Shown here piece by piece: positions 9,395-16,420 of a stretch of 64,000 nt of DNA; position 1 is the first letter of the stretch, and the number at the start of each line of letters is the position of its first letter. The DNA comes from Clostridia bacterium (GTDB taxonomy: Bacteria; Bacillota; Clostridia; Oscillospirales; Oscillospiraceae), in the NCBI GenBank assembly GCA_021153265.1, contig JAGKTU010000001.1:12901-76900 (forward strand), written 5' to 3'. Both the position numbers and the translations under genes were made by a program. The notes beneath the pieces are model-generated. The model was not told where the DNA came from. It ran no database searches and worked only from the letters and a program-made list of their open reading frames with translations.

Positions 9395-9403
9395 CTATAT
9401 AAT
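9375..9403 (+). promoter_or_regulatory. Consensus promoter embedded in the terminator
   Basis: TTGACA (9375-9380), exactly 17 bp, TATAAT (9398-9403): a perfect sigma-A promoter. The -35 lies in the loop of the preceding terminator hairpin and the spacer is its 3' arm plus T-run. It should drive the AbrB-lyase-permease operon. Confidence 0.85.
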
Positions 9404-9434
9404 CTTCCGGTATGAAAAGTATGAAAAGTGTGAA

Positions 9435-9446
9435 AGGAGATCTCCT
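9435..9446 (+). promoter_or_regulatory. Palindromic ribosome binding site AGGAGATCTCCT
   Basis: A perfect 12-bp palindrome that contains the Shine-Dalgarno sequence AGGAGA and abuts the ATG at 9447. It could be a DNA operator for the AbrB-like protein or a structure limiting ribosome access. Just upstream, at 9411-9437, are near-direct repeats of TATGAAAAG. Confidence 0.5.
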
Positions 9447-9686
9447 ATGGCAGGAGGCAAACACATTCTGGGCAAGCAAAATGCCCAACGTGTCTTCGGC
9501 ACCGCCAAAGTCGGCGACCGCGGGCAGATCGTAATTCCCAAAGAAGCCCGGGAGTTCTTCGGCATCAATCCCGGCGATACCCTGCTGATTCTTGGAAAAC
9601 ACGAAACAGGTCTGATCGTAACCAAGCCCGAAACGCTCAACGATCTGGCCAATCAAATCTTCCAATCCGTAGAAAATGAGGACTGA
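9447..9686 (+). CDS. AbrB/SpoVT-type DNA-binding regulator
   Basis: Small swapped-hairpin (AbrB/MazE) regulator of 79 residues. The DNA-binding domain spans about residues 19-62, with VGDRGQIVIPKEAREFFGI followed by NPGDTLLIL. It has no C-terminal extension like AbrB or SpoVT, so it resembles the short stand-alone regulators. The ATG at 9447 is chosen over an upstream in-frame start because AGGAGA sits 6-7 nt before it. Two bases separate it from the PLP lyase gene, so it probably regulates that operon, possibly through the palindrome over its own ribosome site (inference). Confidence 0.85.
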   Translation: MAGGKHILGKQNAQRVFGTAKVGDRGQIVIPKEAREFFGINPGDTLLILGKHETGLIVTKPETLNDLANQIFQSVENED

Positions 9687-9688
9687 AC

Positions 9689-10972
9689 ATGAACGAAATT
9701 ACCACTATGTATGAAAATATGGGCATTTCCAAAGAGGTTTATGCCTACGGCGAAGCTGCCATCAGTCGACTGAAGGGTCGCTTTGAAGATATCGACCGTG
9801 TCGCCGAATACAATCAGGCCAAGGTTCTGACTGCTTTCCGGAAAAATCGGGTAAGCGCCACCTGTTTTGCCGCATCCACCGGCTACGGCTACAACGACGA
9901 GGGCCGCGACAAGCTGGAGCAGGTCTATGCCGACGTATTCCACACTGAAGCTGCCCTGGTCCGTCCCCACATTACCTGCGGCACCCATGCCCTGACTGTA
10001 GCCCTCAGCGCAAATCTGCTGCCCGGTGACGAGCTGCTGTCCCCCGTTGGTCTTCCCTATGACACCTTGCAGGAAGTCATCGGCATCCGTCCCTCTCCCT
10101 GCAGCCTTGCCGAGTACGGCGTCAGCTACCGGCAGGTGGATCTGCTGAGCGACGGCACCTTCGACTACGAGGGTATCCGCAAGGCCATCAACGAAAAAAC
10201 GAAGCTGATCACCATCCAGCGCTCCAAGGGTTACGCCACCCGGCCTACCTTCTCCGTGACCCAGATCGGTGAACTGATCGCCTTCTGCAAATCCATCAAG
10301 CCTGATGTGATCGTGATGGTTGATAACTGCTACGGCGAATTTGTGGAGACCATCGAGCCCTCTGATGTGGGCGCGGATATGATCGTGGGCAGTCTGATCA
10401 AAAATCCCGGCGGCGGTCTTGCCTCCTCCGGCGGCTACATCGCAGGCACGAAAAAATGCATCGACCGCTGCGCTTACCGGCTTTCCGCACCCGGTTTAGG
10501 ACAGGAGGTCGGCGCCAACTTCGGTCTGATGGGCCAGCTTTATCAAGGCTTCTTCCTCTCCCCCACCGTCACCGCCAGCGCAGAAAAGGGTGCTATTTTT
10601 GCCGCAAACCTCTATGAATCCCTGGGCTTTAAGTGCGTCCCCAACGCCACCGAAAGCCGCCATGATATCATCCAGGCTGTGGAACTTGGCAGCGAAGAGG
10701 GTATGATTGCTTTCTGCAAGGGCATTCAGGCCGCCGCACCCGTGGACTCCTTCGCCACCCCCATCCCCGGCGACATGCCCGGCTATGACAGTCAGGTCAT
10801 CATGGCCGCCGGTGCCTTCGTTCAGGGAAGCACCATGGAGCTGTCCGCTGACGGCCCCATCCGTCCTCCCTATGCCGTCTATTTCCAGGGCGGCCTGACA
10901 TGGTATCACGCCAAGCTGGGCATTCTTATGAGCCTGCAGAAAATGGTGGATGCCGGTCTGGTGACCCTGTAA
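9689..10972 (+). CDS. PLP-dependent methionine gamma-lyase family protein (YnbB-like)
   Basis: 427-residue PLP enzyme of the family often labelled 'aluminium resistance protein' or methionine gamma-lyase-like (COG4100, B. subtilis YnbB). Fold-type I features: GTHAL near the cofactor phosphate site, DNCYGEF with the pyridine-nitrogen Asp, and the Schiff-base lysine in GSLIKNPGGG (Lys238). The family's substrate is not established; lyase action on a sulfur amino acid is inference from homology. It lies between an AbrB-like regulator and a DMT permease (28 nt downstream), suggesting a regulated metabolite-handling operon with import or export of its substrate or product. Confidence 0.88.
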   Translation: MNEITTMYENMGISKEVYAYGEAAISRLKGRFEDIDRVAEYNQAKVLTAFRKNRVSATCFAASTGYGYNDEGRDKLEQVYADVFHTEAALVRPHITCGTHALTVALSANLLPGDELLSPVGLPYDTLQEVIGIRPSPCSLAEYGVSYRQVDLLSDGTFDYEGIRKAINEKTKLITIQRSKGYATRPTFSVTQIGELIAFCKSIKPDVIVMVDNCYGEFVETIEPSDVGADMIVGSLIKNPGGGLASSGGYIAGTKKCIDRCAYRLSAPGLGQEVGANFGLMGQLYQGFFLSPTVTASAEKGAIFAANLYESLGFKCVPNATESRHDIIQAVELGSEEGMIAFCKGIQAAAPVDSFATPIPGDMPGYDSQVIMAAGAFVQGSTMELSADGPIRPPYAVYFQGGLTWYHAKLGILMSLQKMVDAGLVTL

Positions 10973-11000
10973 ATATATTAGAAAGAAAGAGGTAAACATC

Positions 11001-11927
11001 ATGTCTTGGTTATTCTTCTCCGTTGGTACCGCCCTGCTGTGGGGTACTGCCGAACTGTTTTACAAAAAAGGCGCGCAGCCTCAGGAAAAATTTTCTCACC
11101 TGAAGATCTGTGTGTGGGTTGGTATCGTTATGGGTGCTCACGCAATCTTCACCCTGCTGACCCAGAATATCAACTACAATCCCATCAATATCATCCGCTA
11201 TCTGCCCGTTTCTCTGTTTTACATCATCTCCATGGCTTTCTCCTATTTCGGAATGCGTTTTCTGGAGGAATCCATCTCTGACCCTATTGAGAACACCGCC
11301 GGTGTCATTTGCACGCTGCTGTTTGCCATCTTCCTGAAGGAAGAAATTGCTCCCCTGACTTGGGTTGCCATTGCGATCATCACCATTGGTGTTCTGGGTG
11401 TCAGCTTCCTGGAAAACAGCGGCGAAACCACAAGAAAGAAGCAGCTGGGCAAGAAGCTGGCTATCGTCGCTTTCTGCATGCCTTTCGTATATGCCCTGCT
11501 GGATGCCTTCGGCACTTTCCTGGATGATGCTTTCTTCCTGATCGATGATGTTGCAAAGTCTCCTCTGGTGGATGTTACCGCGGATACCCTTGAAGATGTA
11601 GCCAACACCAGCTACGAGCTGACTTTTGCCCTGTTCGCTCTGGGTCTGTTCATCTTCATGAAGTCCAAGAAGGTCAAGTTTGGTTCTCTCCCCCAGCACA
11701 AGGATAAGATCCTCGCTGCTGTCTTCGAAACCGCAGGTCAGTTCACCTACGTTTACGCTCTGGGTGGAGTGGACGCCGTTGCTGCACCCATTCTTTCCTC
11801 TGTGTGCGTCGTTTCCCTGCTGCTGTCCCGTATTTTCCTGAAGGAAAAGCTTTCCTGGAAAACTTACGTTTTCATCGCCATCGTGATCATCGGCATTCTG
11901 TTGCTGGCGGTAAGCGAAGAAATTTAA
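11001..11927 (+). CDS. DMT/EamA superfamily permease
   Basis: 308-residue polytopic membrane protein with about ten predicted helices in two EamA halves. The first half includes WLFFSVGTALLWGTAELFYK and the conserved SDPIENTAGVICTLLFAIFLKEE end; the second half ends with SSVCVVSLLLSRIFLKEKLSW. An acidic insertion (about residues 170-205) separates the halves. These drug/metabolite transporters move small solutes; this one is likely tied to the upstream PLP lyase. RBS AAAGAGGT precedes the ATG. Ends in a terminator shared with the convergent GIY-YIG gene. Confidence 0.88.
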   Translation: MSWLFFSVGTALLWGTAELFYKKGAQPQEKFSHLKICVWVGIVMGAHAIFTLLTQNINYNPINIIRYLPVSLFYIISMAFSYFGMRFLEESISDPIENTAGVICTLLFAIFLKEEIAPLTWVAIAIITIGVLGVSFLENSGETTRKKQLGKKLAIVAFCMPFVYALLDAFGTFLDDAFFLIDDVAKSPLVDVTADTLEDVANTSYELTFALFALGLFIFMKSKKVKFGSLPQHKDKILAAVFETAGQFTYVYALGGVDAVAAPILSSVCVVSLLLSRIFLKEKLSWKTYVFIAIVIIGILLLAVSEEI

Positions 11928-11932
11928 TGCAA

Positions 11933-11967
11933 AAAGCCACCTTCCGTTTCGGAAGGTGGCTTTCTTT
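11933..11967 (+). terminator. Bidirectional terminator
   Basis: Perfect 14-bp stem AAAGCCACCTTCCG (11933-11946) with its complement (11950-11963) around TTT. A T-run on each strand serves the DMT permease (plus) and the GIY-YIG gene (minus). Confidence 0.92.
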
Positions 11968-12214
11968 ATTGCTCGATGAGTTTCATTTTTCCGGCTCTGG
12001 GGAGGGATTTGATCTGAGCTTCCCGTTTTAAGGCGGCGGAGTGATCGCCGCAGGTTTCCGAGTAGACCAATTCCAGAGGGGCTCTGCCACGGGTGTATTT
12101 TGCACCCTTCCCTGCCCTGTGGGCTTCCAACCGGACCTGCACATCGGTGGTAATACCGGTGTACAGGCTGTCATCCCGGCATCGCAGTATATATAAATAC
12201 CAACATTTTTCCAT
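11966..12214 (-). CDS. GIY-YIG nuclease family protein (UPF0213-like)
   Basis: Single-domain GIY-YIG protein of 82 residues, similar to UPF0213/YhbQ. The sequence shows YLYILRCRDDSLYTGIT (the paired Y-Y/GIT strand motif), the arginine of VQVRLEAH, and REAQIKSLPRAGK with the catalytic-region Glu/Lys. These small proteins are thought to act in DNA repair, but their substrate is unclear. The ATG at 12214 lies two bases after the upstream stop (TAA CT ATG), so translation is probably coupled. Last gene of the pncB operon. Confidence 0.87.
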   Translation of the reverse strand: MEKCWYLYILRCRDDSLYTGITTDVQVRLEAHRAGKGAKYTRGRAPLELVYSETCGDHSAALKREAQIKSLPRAGKMKLIEQ

Positions 12215-12216
12215 AG

Positions 12217-12720
12217 TTACCGTCTGAAGTTCAACTTTCTGCTCAGAATCTTGTCCACAAGGAAAAAGCAAAGGTTTCCTAAAAGGAGCGTGACGATGAG
12301 CATAGCCGTGCCAAGCTCCCGGAATTCTGCAGCAACTTGCGCCATGCCGAAGAGGTGGATCAGCAGCCAGTACATTGCCAGAACGGATGCATTAAAGAGC
12401 AGACCTTTCCACAGCCAGGAGAGTTTTGCAGTATCCAGCTTAGGCTTTACGATGGGATAATAGCCGAGGAAAGCAAATACAGCGGCGGCTTCCTTATCCG
12501 GGCCTAACAGCATGGAAAGAATCGCAACTGCACCGTACCAGGCCCAAGCGACTCGCGCACCGCAGATTTGCAGCACGGTTTTCAGCAGCAAAATACAGAG
12601 CATGGGGCAGATGTAGGTCGCAAGTGGAATCAAGCCGCCAAGGCTCATGATCACCACAGCCAGCGCAGCCATGACACCGCCCAAAGCCATGCTTTTGGCA
12701 GAGTTATTTGTTCTTGCCAT
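12217..12720 (-). CDS. Small integral membrane protein, ECF S-component-like
   Basis: 167 residues with five to six hydrophobic segments. The opening KSMALGGVMAALAVVIMSLGG resembles the first helix of ECF-transporter substrate-binding (S) components, which also have six helices and this length. It overlaps the 3' end of pncB by 17 bases, so a role in uptake of a vitamin or precursor linked to NAD salvage is possible, but this is inference. No residues fix the ligand. The alternative is an unrelated DUF membrane protein. Confidence 0.6.
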   Translation of the reverse strand: MARTNNSAKSMALGGVMAALAVVIMSLGGLIPLATYICPMLCILLLKTVLQICGARVAWAWYGAVAILSMLLGPDKEAAAVFAFLGYYPIVKPKLDTAKLSWLWKGLLFNASVLAMYWLLIHLFGMAQVAAEFRELGTAMLIVTLLLGNLCFFLVDKILSRKLNFRR

Positions 12721-14161
12721 TTTCCTTCAGCAGGCCGTACTTAATATCCCAGAGTTTCTGGCTCAGGTCCACATAGTAGGTGTGGGGATTGTCGAAGCGC
12801 TTGACTTCATCCCAGAGGGTGTCCACCTGCTCCATGCAGTAGGTGCGAATTTCTTCCAGCGTAGGCAGGTCATAGACCAGCTTACCATCCTTAAAAATAG
12901 GAACCTGCAATTCCCGGGCGGTGAAATTGTAGACAGTCTTGGTTTTCCAGGTGGCATCGGGGTCAAAGATCTCCATGTTCTGGCTGTCGTCCACTGTCTC
13001 ATCGTAGACGCAGAGGTAGTCGGCGATGGCCTTACCGGTATCGTTTCCATAGAAACGGTAGAGTTTCTTATAGTGGGGGGTGGTGATCTTGCCCACATTC
13101 TCGGAGATCTTGATCTTGGGCCTGACCTCGCCGTCCTTGTCTTCCACGGCAACCAGCTTGTACACGCCGCCAAAGACAGGTTCGCTGCGGGCGGTAATCA
13201 GCCGCTCACCCACACCGAACAGATCGATCTGAGCGCCCTGACGGAGAACGTCCTGGATGATGTGCTCGTCGAGAGAGTTGGAGACGCTGATCTTGCAGTC
13301 CGTCCAGCCTGCGTCATCCAGCATTTTTCTTGCTTTCTGGGTCAGATAGGCCATGTCGCCGGAGTCCAGACGGATGCCACACTTGGTCAGCCCCCTGGGC
13401 TTCAGGACTTCATTGAAGACCCGGATGGCGTTGGGAACACCGGACTTGAGGGTGTTATAGGTATCCACAAGCAGGGTGGGATTCTCGGGGTACATCTCGC
13501 AATAGGCCTTGAAGGCTTCGTATTCCGTGTCGAACATCTGCACCCATGCATGAGCCATGGTGCCGCCGGCACGGACGCCAAAGAGCTGGTCGGAAATGGT
13601 GCAGGCAGTGCCGTGGCAGCCGCCGATATAGGCAGCACGAGCACCCAAAATGGCAGCATCGGCGCCCTGAGCACGGCGTGAACCAAACTCCAGAACGGTA
13701 CGGCCCTGGGCGGCGCGGACCACACGGTTTGCCTTGGTGGCGATGAGGCTCTGGTGGTTGACGCACAGCAGCAGGAAGGTTTCGATCAGCTGGGCCTCGA
13801 TAGCAGGGGCGCGGACGGTGAGGATGGGTTCCTTGGGGAAAACAGGGGTACCCTCGGGGACTGCCCAGATGTCGCCGGTGAACTTGAAATCAGCCAGATA
13901 CGCAAGGAATTCCTCGCTGAAGATCTTTCTGCCACGCAGATACTCGATATCCTCGGGGTCAAAGTGCAGTTCCTGGATGTACTCGACAATCTGCTCCAGA
14001 CCGGCAGCGATGGCGAAGCCGCCGCCGTCAGGGCAACGACGGAAGAAGAGGTCAAAATAGGTGATCCGGTCCTTGTAGCCGTTACCAAAGTAGCCCTGGC
14101 TCATGGTTAGCTCATAAAAGTCGCACAGCATGGTCATATTGAGTTTGTCATTGGCGATCAT
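12704..14161 (-). CDS. pncB: Nicotinate phosphoribosyltransferase
   Basis: Converts nicotinate, PRPP and ATP to nicotinate mononucleotide, the first committed step of Preiss-Handler NAD salvage. 485 residues, typical of the long bacterial/eukaryotic-like NAPRTase. Visible landmarks are MTMLCDFYELTMSQGYF at the N-terminus, EFGSRRAQG and AYIGGCHGTA, GTMAHAWVQ (catalytic-histidine region), and GIRLDSGDM near the phosphate site. The ATG at 14161 has GAGGTG at 6 nt; a GTG three codons upstream is possible. It leads an operon with a membrane protein and the GIY-YIG gene. Confidence 0.96.
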   Translation of the reverse strand: MIANDKLNMTMLCDFYELTMSQGYFGNGYKDRITYFDLFFRRCPDGGGFAIAAGLEQIVEYIQELHFDPEDIEYLRGRKIFSEEFLAYLADFKFTGDIWAVPEGTPVFPKEPILTVRAPAIEAQLIETFLLLCVNHQSLIATKANRVVRAAQGRTVLEFGSRRAQGADAAILGARAAYIGGCHGTACTISDQLFGVRAGGTMAHAWVQMFDTEYEAFKAYCEMYPENPTLLVDTYNTLKSGVPNAIRVFNEVLKPRGLTKCGIRLDSGDMAYLTQKARKMLDDAGWTDCKISVSNSLDEHIIQDVLRQGAQIDLFGVGERLITARSEPVFGGVYKLVAVEDKDGEVRPKIKISENVGKITTPHYKKLYRFYGNDTGKAIADYLCVYDETVDDSQNMEIFDPDATWKTKTVYNFTARELQVPIFKDGKLVYDLPTLEEIRTYCMEQVDTLWDEVKRFDNPHTYYVDLSQKLWDIKYGLLKENGKNK

Positions 14162-14192
14162 AGTAGACACCTCACTAGAATTTAATGCATAT

Positions 14193-14221
14193 ATTATACG
14201 TCAACGAACAAAAAAATTCAA
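14193..14221 (-). promoter_or_regulatory. Sigma-A promoter of pncB
   Basis: On the minus strand TTGAAT (14216-14221), 17-bp spacer, TATAAT (14193-14198). Confidence 0.8.
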
Positions 14222-14230
14222 TCCTTTTCG

Positions 14231-14259
14231 TTGACAGAGGCCAGACTTTCGACTATAGT
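14231..14259 (+). promoter_or_regulatory. Sigma-A promoter of the thioesterase-kinase operon
   Basis: TTGACA (14231-14236), 17-bp spacer, TATAGT (14254-14259), 24 nt before the start. It is divergent from the pncB promoter, whose -35 is only 9 bp away. Confidence 0.82.
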
Positions 14260-14283
14260 AATGCCAGAAAGGTTGTGATAATT

Positions 14284-14670
14284 ATGGAAATTACAGTTGG
14301 AATGAAAGGCATTGTCGAATCCTGCGTAGAGCGGGAAGACACCGCCAAGGAAGTAGGCTCCGGCGATCTGCTGGTGTACGCTACCCCCTGCATGGTGGCG
14401 CTGATGGAGGGTGCTGCCTGCGAAGCCATCGCCGATTGCATGGGCGAGAACCAGACCACCGTCGGCACGATGCTGAACATCGAGCACATCTCTGCAACGC
14501 CTGTGGGTCTTGAGGTTCGGGCTGAGGCCGAGGTCACCGAGGTGGCCGGAAAGGTCATCACATTTGATGTGAAGGCTTTTGACGAGGCCGGGGAGATCGG
14601 TCACGGCACCCATAAACGCGTAGTAATCAACACTCAGAAGTTCCTGGATAAGACTTACGGCAAGCTGTAA
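14284..14670 (+). CDS. Hotdog-fold thioesterase (FlK-like)
   Basis: 128-residue single-domain hotdog thioesterase, presumed to hydrolyse an acyl-CoA in the cytoplasm. It resembles the fluoroacetyl-CoA thioesterase-like family: YATPCMVALMEGAACEA carries the central-helix Glu, with VGTMLNIEHISATPVG and GTHKRVVI in the beta-sheet. Common in anaerobic Firmicutes, with substrate unknown. The ATG at 14284 was chosen because the region before it is the promoter and leader. It is followed after 18 nt by a P-loop kinase-like gene. Confidence 0.85.
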   Translation: MEITVGMKGIVESCVEREDTAKEVGSGDLLVYATPCMVALMEGAACEAIADCMGENQTTVGTMLNIEHISATPVGLEVRAEAEVTEVAGKVITFDVKAFDEAGEIGHGTHKRVVINTQKFLDKTYGKL

Positions 14671-14688
14671 GCATTTCGAGGAGAAATT

Positions 14689-15249
14689 ATGAAATTACTG
14701 CTGCTGTTTGGCAACAGCGCCGTGGGCAAGATGACCGTGGGACAGGAACTGGCGAAAATCACCCCCCTGAAGCTGTTCCACAACCATATGATGATCGAGC
14801 CGGTCCTGGAAATCTTCGGCCAGTTTCGGGGTGATGTGATTCAAAAGCTGCGGACAGTAGTCTTGGAGGAATTCGGAAAAAGCGAGCAGTATGGTATGAT
14901 CTTCACCTATATGATGGCCTTTGATATGCCGTCGGAATACGAGTATATCGATCGTGTCATCAAGACGCTGGGGGTAGCCGAGGAAGACGTATGCTATGCG
15001 GAGCTGGTTGCACCTCAGGATGTCCGGCTTGCCCGGAATGTGACGGAAAACCGGCTGAAAAATAAGGCATCCAAGCGGGATATCGACGCCAGCAACGAAA
15101 GGCTGATCCGGGACGATGTGAATCACCGCATGGAGAGCCTGCCCGGCGAGATCACCTCCCCCAATTACATTCGGATCGATAACTCCAATATGTCCCCGGA
15201 AGAAGCAGCCCAGCTGATCAAGGAGCGTTTTGACTTCCCCGATGCGTAA
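14689..15249 (+). CDS. P-loop kinase-like protein (AAA_33/shikimate-kinase-like)
   Basis: 186-residue nucleotide-binding protein of the small-molecule kinase type. The N-terminal P-loop is GNSAVGKMT (residues 8-16), with Met where Ser/Thr normally follows the lysine; the next residue is Thr. Other features are HNHMMIEPV after strand 2, an LVAPQDVRLARN segment, and an arginine-rich lid NRLKNKASKRD. Such proteins are often labelled shikimate kinase-like or AAA ATPase; the substrate is unknown. GAGGAG precedes the ATG. Operon partner of the thioesterase. Confidence 0.75.
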   Translation: MKLLLLFGNSAVGKMTVGQELAKITPLKLFHNHMMIEPVLEIFGQFRGDVIQKLRTVVLEEFGKSEQYGMIFTYMMAFDMPSEYEYIDRVIKTLGVAEEDVCYAELVAPQDVRLARNVTENRLKNKASKRDIDASNERLIRDDVNHRMESLPGEITSPNYIRIDNSNMSPEEAAQLIKERFDFPDA

Positions 15250-15255
15250 AAACAA

Positions 15256-15295
15256 AAGCGTGCAGTGAACATTCACTGCACGCTTAAATTTTTAG
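15256..15295 (+). terminator. Bidirectional terminator
   Basis: Perfect 14-bp inverted repeat AAGCGTGCAGTGAA (15256-15269) with its complement at 15272-15285, followed by T5 on the plus strand and TTTTG on the minus strand. It separates the kinase gene from the convergent secreted-protein gene. Confidence 0.9.
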
Positions 15296-16089
15296 CGCTT
15301 ACGCTTCAGAAGGATCAGCAGAAGTGCGGATACCACCATCACGGCGGCAACGCAGATCACAACGATGGTAATATCAAAGTCGGGCTGGGGTTTGATCTCG
15401 TCAACACGCTTAGCAGGCTCGGTAGGTTCAGACTGAACCGGCTGGCTAGGGGCTTCCACACCGTTGGGGAACAGGGTGGCGAAATCCGCATCCGGAGTAT
15501 CCAGATTGAACCACAGATCACGCAGACCGTAATAGTAGTTGATCTGACCCCAATGACTGCCGTTTTCGTCCACATAGATGCAGTCATAACTGGGCATATG
15601 TTCCCACAGCAGTTCTATGGACACAGGTTCAGGGCAACCGGGGTATTCCCAGAAATAGATCTCCTTGCCCTGCCACTTCTTGTCCAGTTCACCCGCTTCC
15701 TGTAGGAAAGTGTGGCCGTACTCTTCCGCAAAAGAGATGTGGTCATAGACGAGGGCAAGATATGGCATGGGAACCCAGCCATTTTCATCGTCCCAACCGC
15801 CTGTACAGCCCCATTGGGTGCCATCGGAATCCGTATAAACGTAGGAGACCCAGAGGGTTTCACCGTTATCGACGGTCTTGATCACCCGGTCGGAGATGGG
15901 GCTTTCGTAGACGGTGACATCGCCGTTGGGGCCTTGCGCAGTGTAATACCGATCGTGATATGCACATTCGTCTCTGTGTTCATCGAAGAAATCATCGCCC
16001 ATGGGCACAAAAATCACGTCTGCACGTACGGTGGGCAAGTTGGTCAGCAGAAGGAGTGCAGCTAAGCACAGACAAATCAGTTTTTTCAT
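15292..16089 (-). CDS. Secreted, membrane-anchored protein with SH3-like region
   Basis: 265 residues. Signal peptide at 1-22 (MKKLICLCLAALLLLTNLP), an extracellular part, a Pro/Ser/Glu linker, and a C-terminal transmembrane helix with the basic stop KRKR, so it should be anchored with its bulk outside. The stretch YESPISDRVIKTVDNGETLW to NGWVPMPYL looks like a bacterial SH3 (SH3_3-type) module. No enzymatic motif is recognised. The ATG at 16089 has GAGGTA at 6 nt. It is the last gene of the udp-led operon; the same arrangement of secreted protein and permease hints at a joint surface function, which is inference only. Confidence 0.7.
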   Translation of the reverse strand: MKKLICLCLAALLLLTNLPTVRADVIFVPMGDDFFDEHRDECAYHDRYYTAQGPNGDVTVYESPISDRVIKTVDNGETLWVSYVYTDSDGTQWGCTGGWDDENGWVPMPYLALVYDHISFAEEYGHTFLQEAGELDKKWQGKEIYFWEYPGCPEPVSIELLWEHMPSYDCIYVDENGSHWGQINYYYGLRDLWFNLDTPDADFATLFPNGVEAPSQPVQSEPTEPAKRVDEIKPQPDFDITIVVICVAAVMVVSALLLILLKRKR

Positions 16090-16099
16090 AGAGAATACC

Positions 16100-16420
16100 T
16101 CACTGAAGTAAGATTCCGGCAAACCATGCGATCAGATTTGCGGAAACGGAAAGAATGACTGGATGGGTAATCTGCCATCGTTCGTCCTTTGAAAAAGATG
16201 TATAGACGAAAGCCTCCACGGCCATGACAGCCAGCTCCACCGGAAGCTCCGGGATACCCAGATGGCATATCAGAACCGCCGCGGGATTGGTCAACAGGTT
16301 GACCAGAAGCACAAGAAGCATGCTTTTTTTGTCCCGGAGGCCAAAGAAGGCTGCGATGGTCAGCTCGATGAGCCATGTCAGACCGAGGGAAATTAAGAAC
16401 ATTTCAAGCAGATACCGCAT
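16100..16420 (-). CDS. Small integral membrane protein, unrecognised
   Basis: 106 residues with four hydrophobic segments: MRYLLEMFLISLGLTWLIEL, then SMLLVLLVNLLTNPAAVLIC, an ELPVELAVMAVEAFVY helix and a final VILSVSANLIAWFAGILLQ. The TNPAAV and E-x-E-AF pattern is seen in uncharacterised Clostridia membrane proteins, but I cannot assign a family. It overlaps the upstream permease gene by 17 bases and precedes the secreted-protein gene by 10, so it belongs to the same transcript. Confidence 0.7.
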   Translation of the reverse strand: MRYLLEMFLISLGLTWLIELTIAAFFGLRDKKSMLLVLLVNLLTNPAAVLICHLGIPELPVELAVMAVEAFVYTSFSKDERWQITHPVILSVSANLIAWFAGILLQ

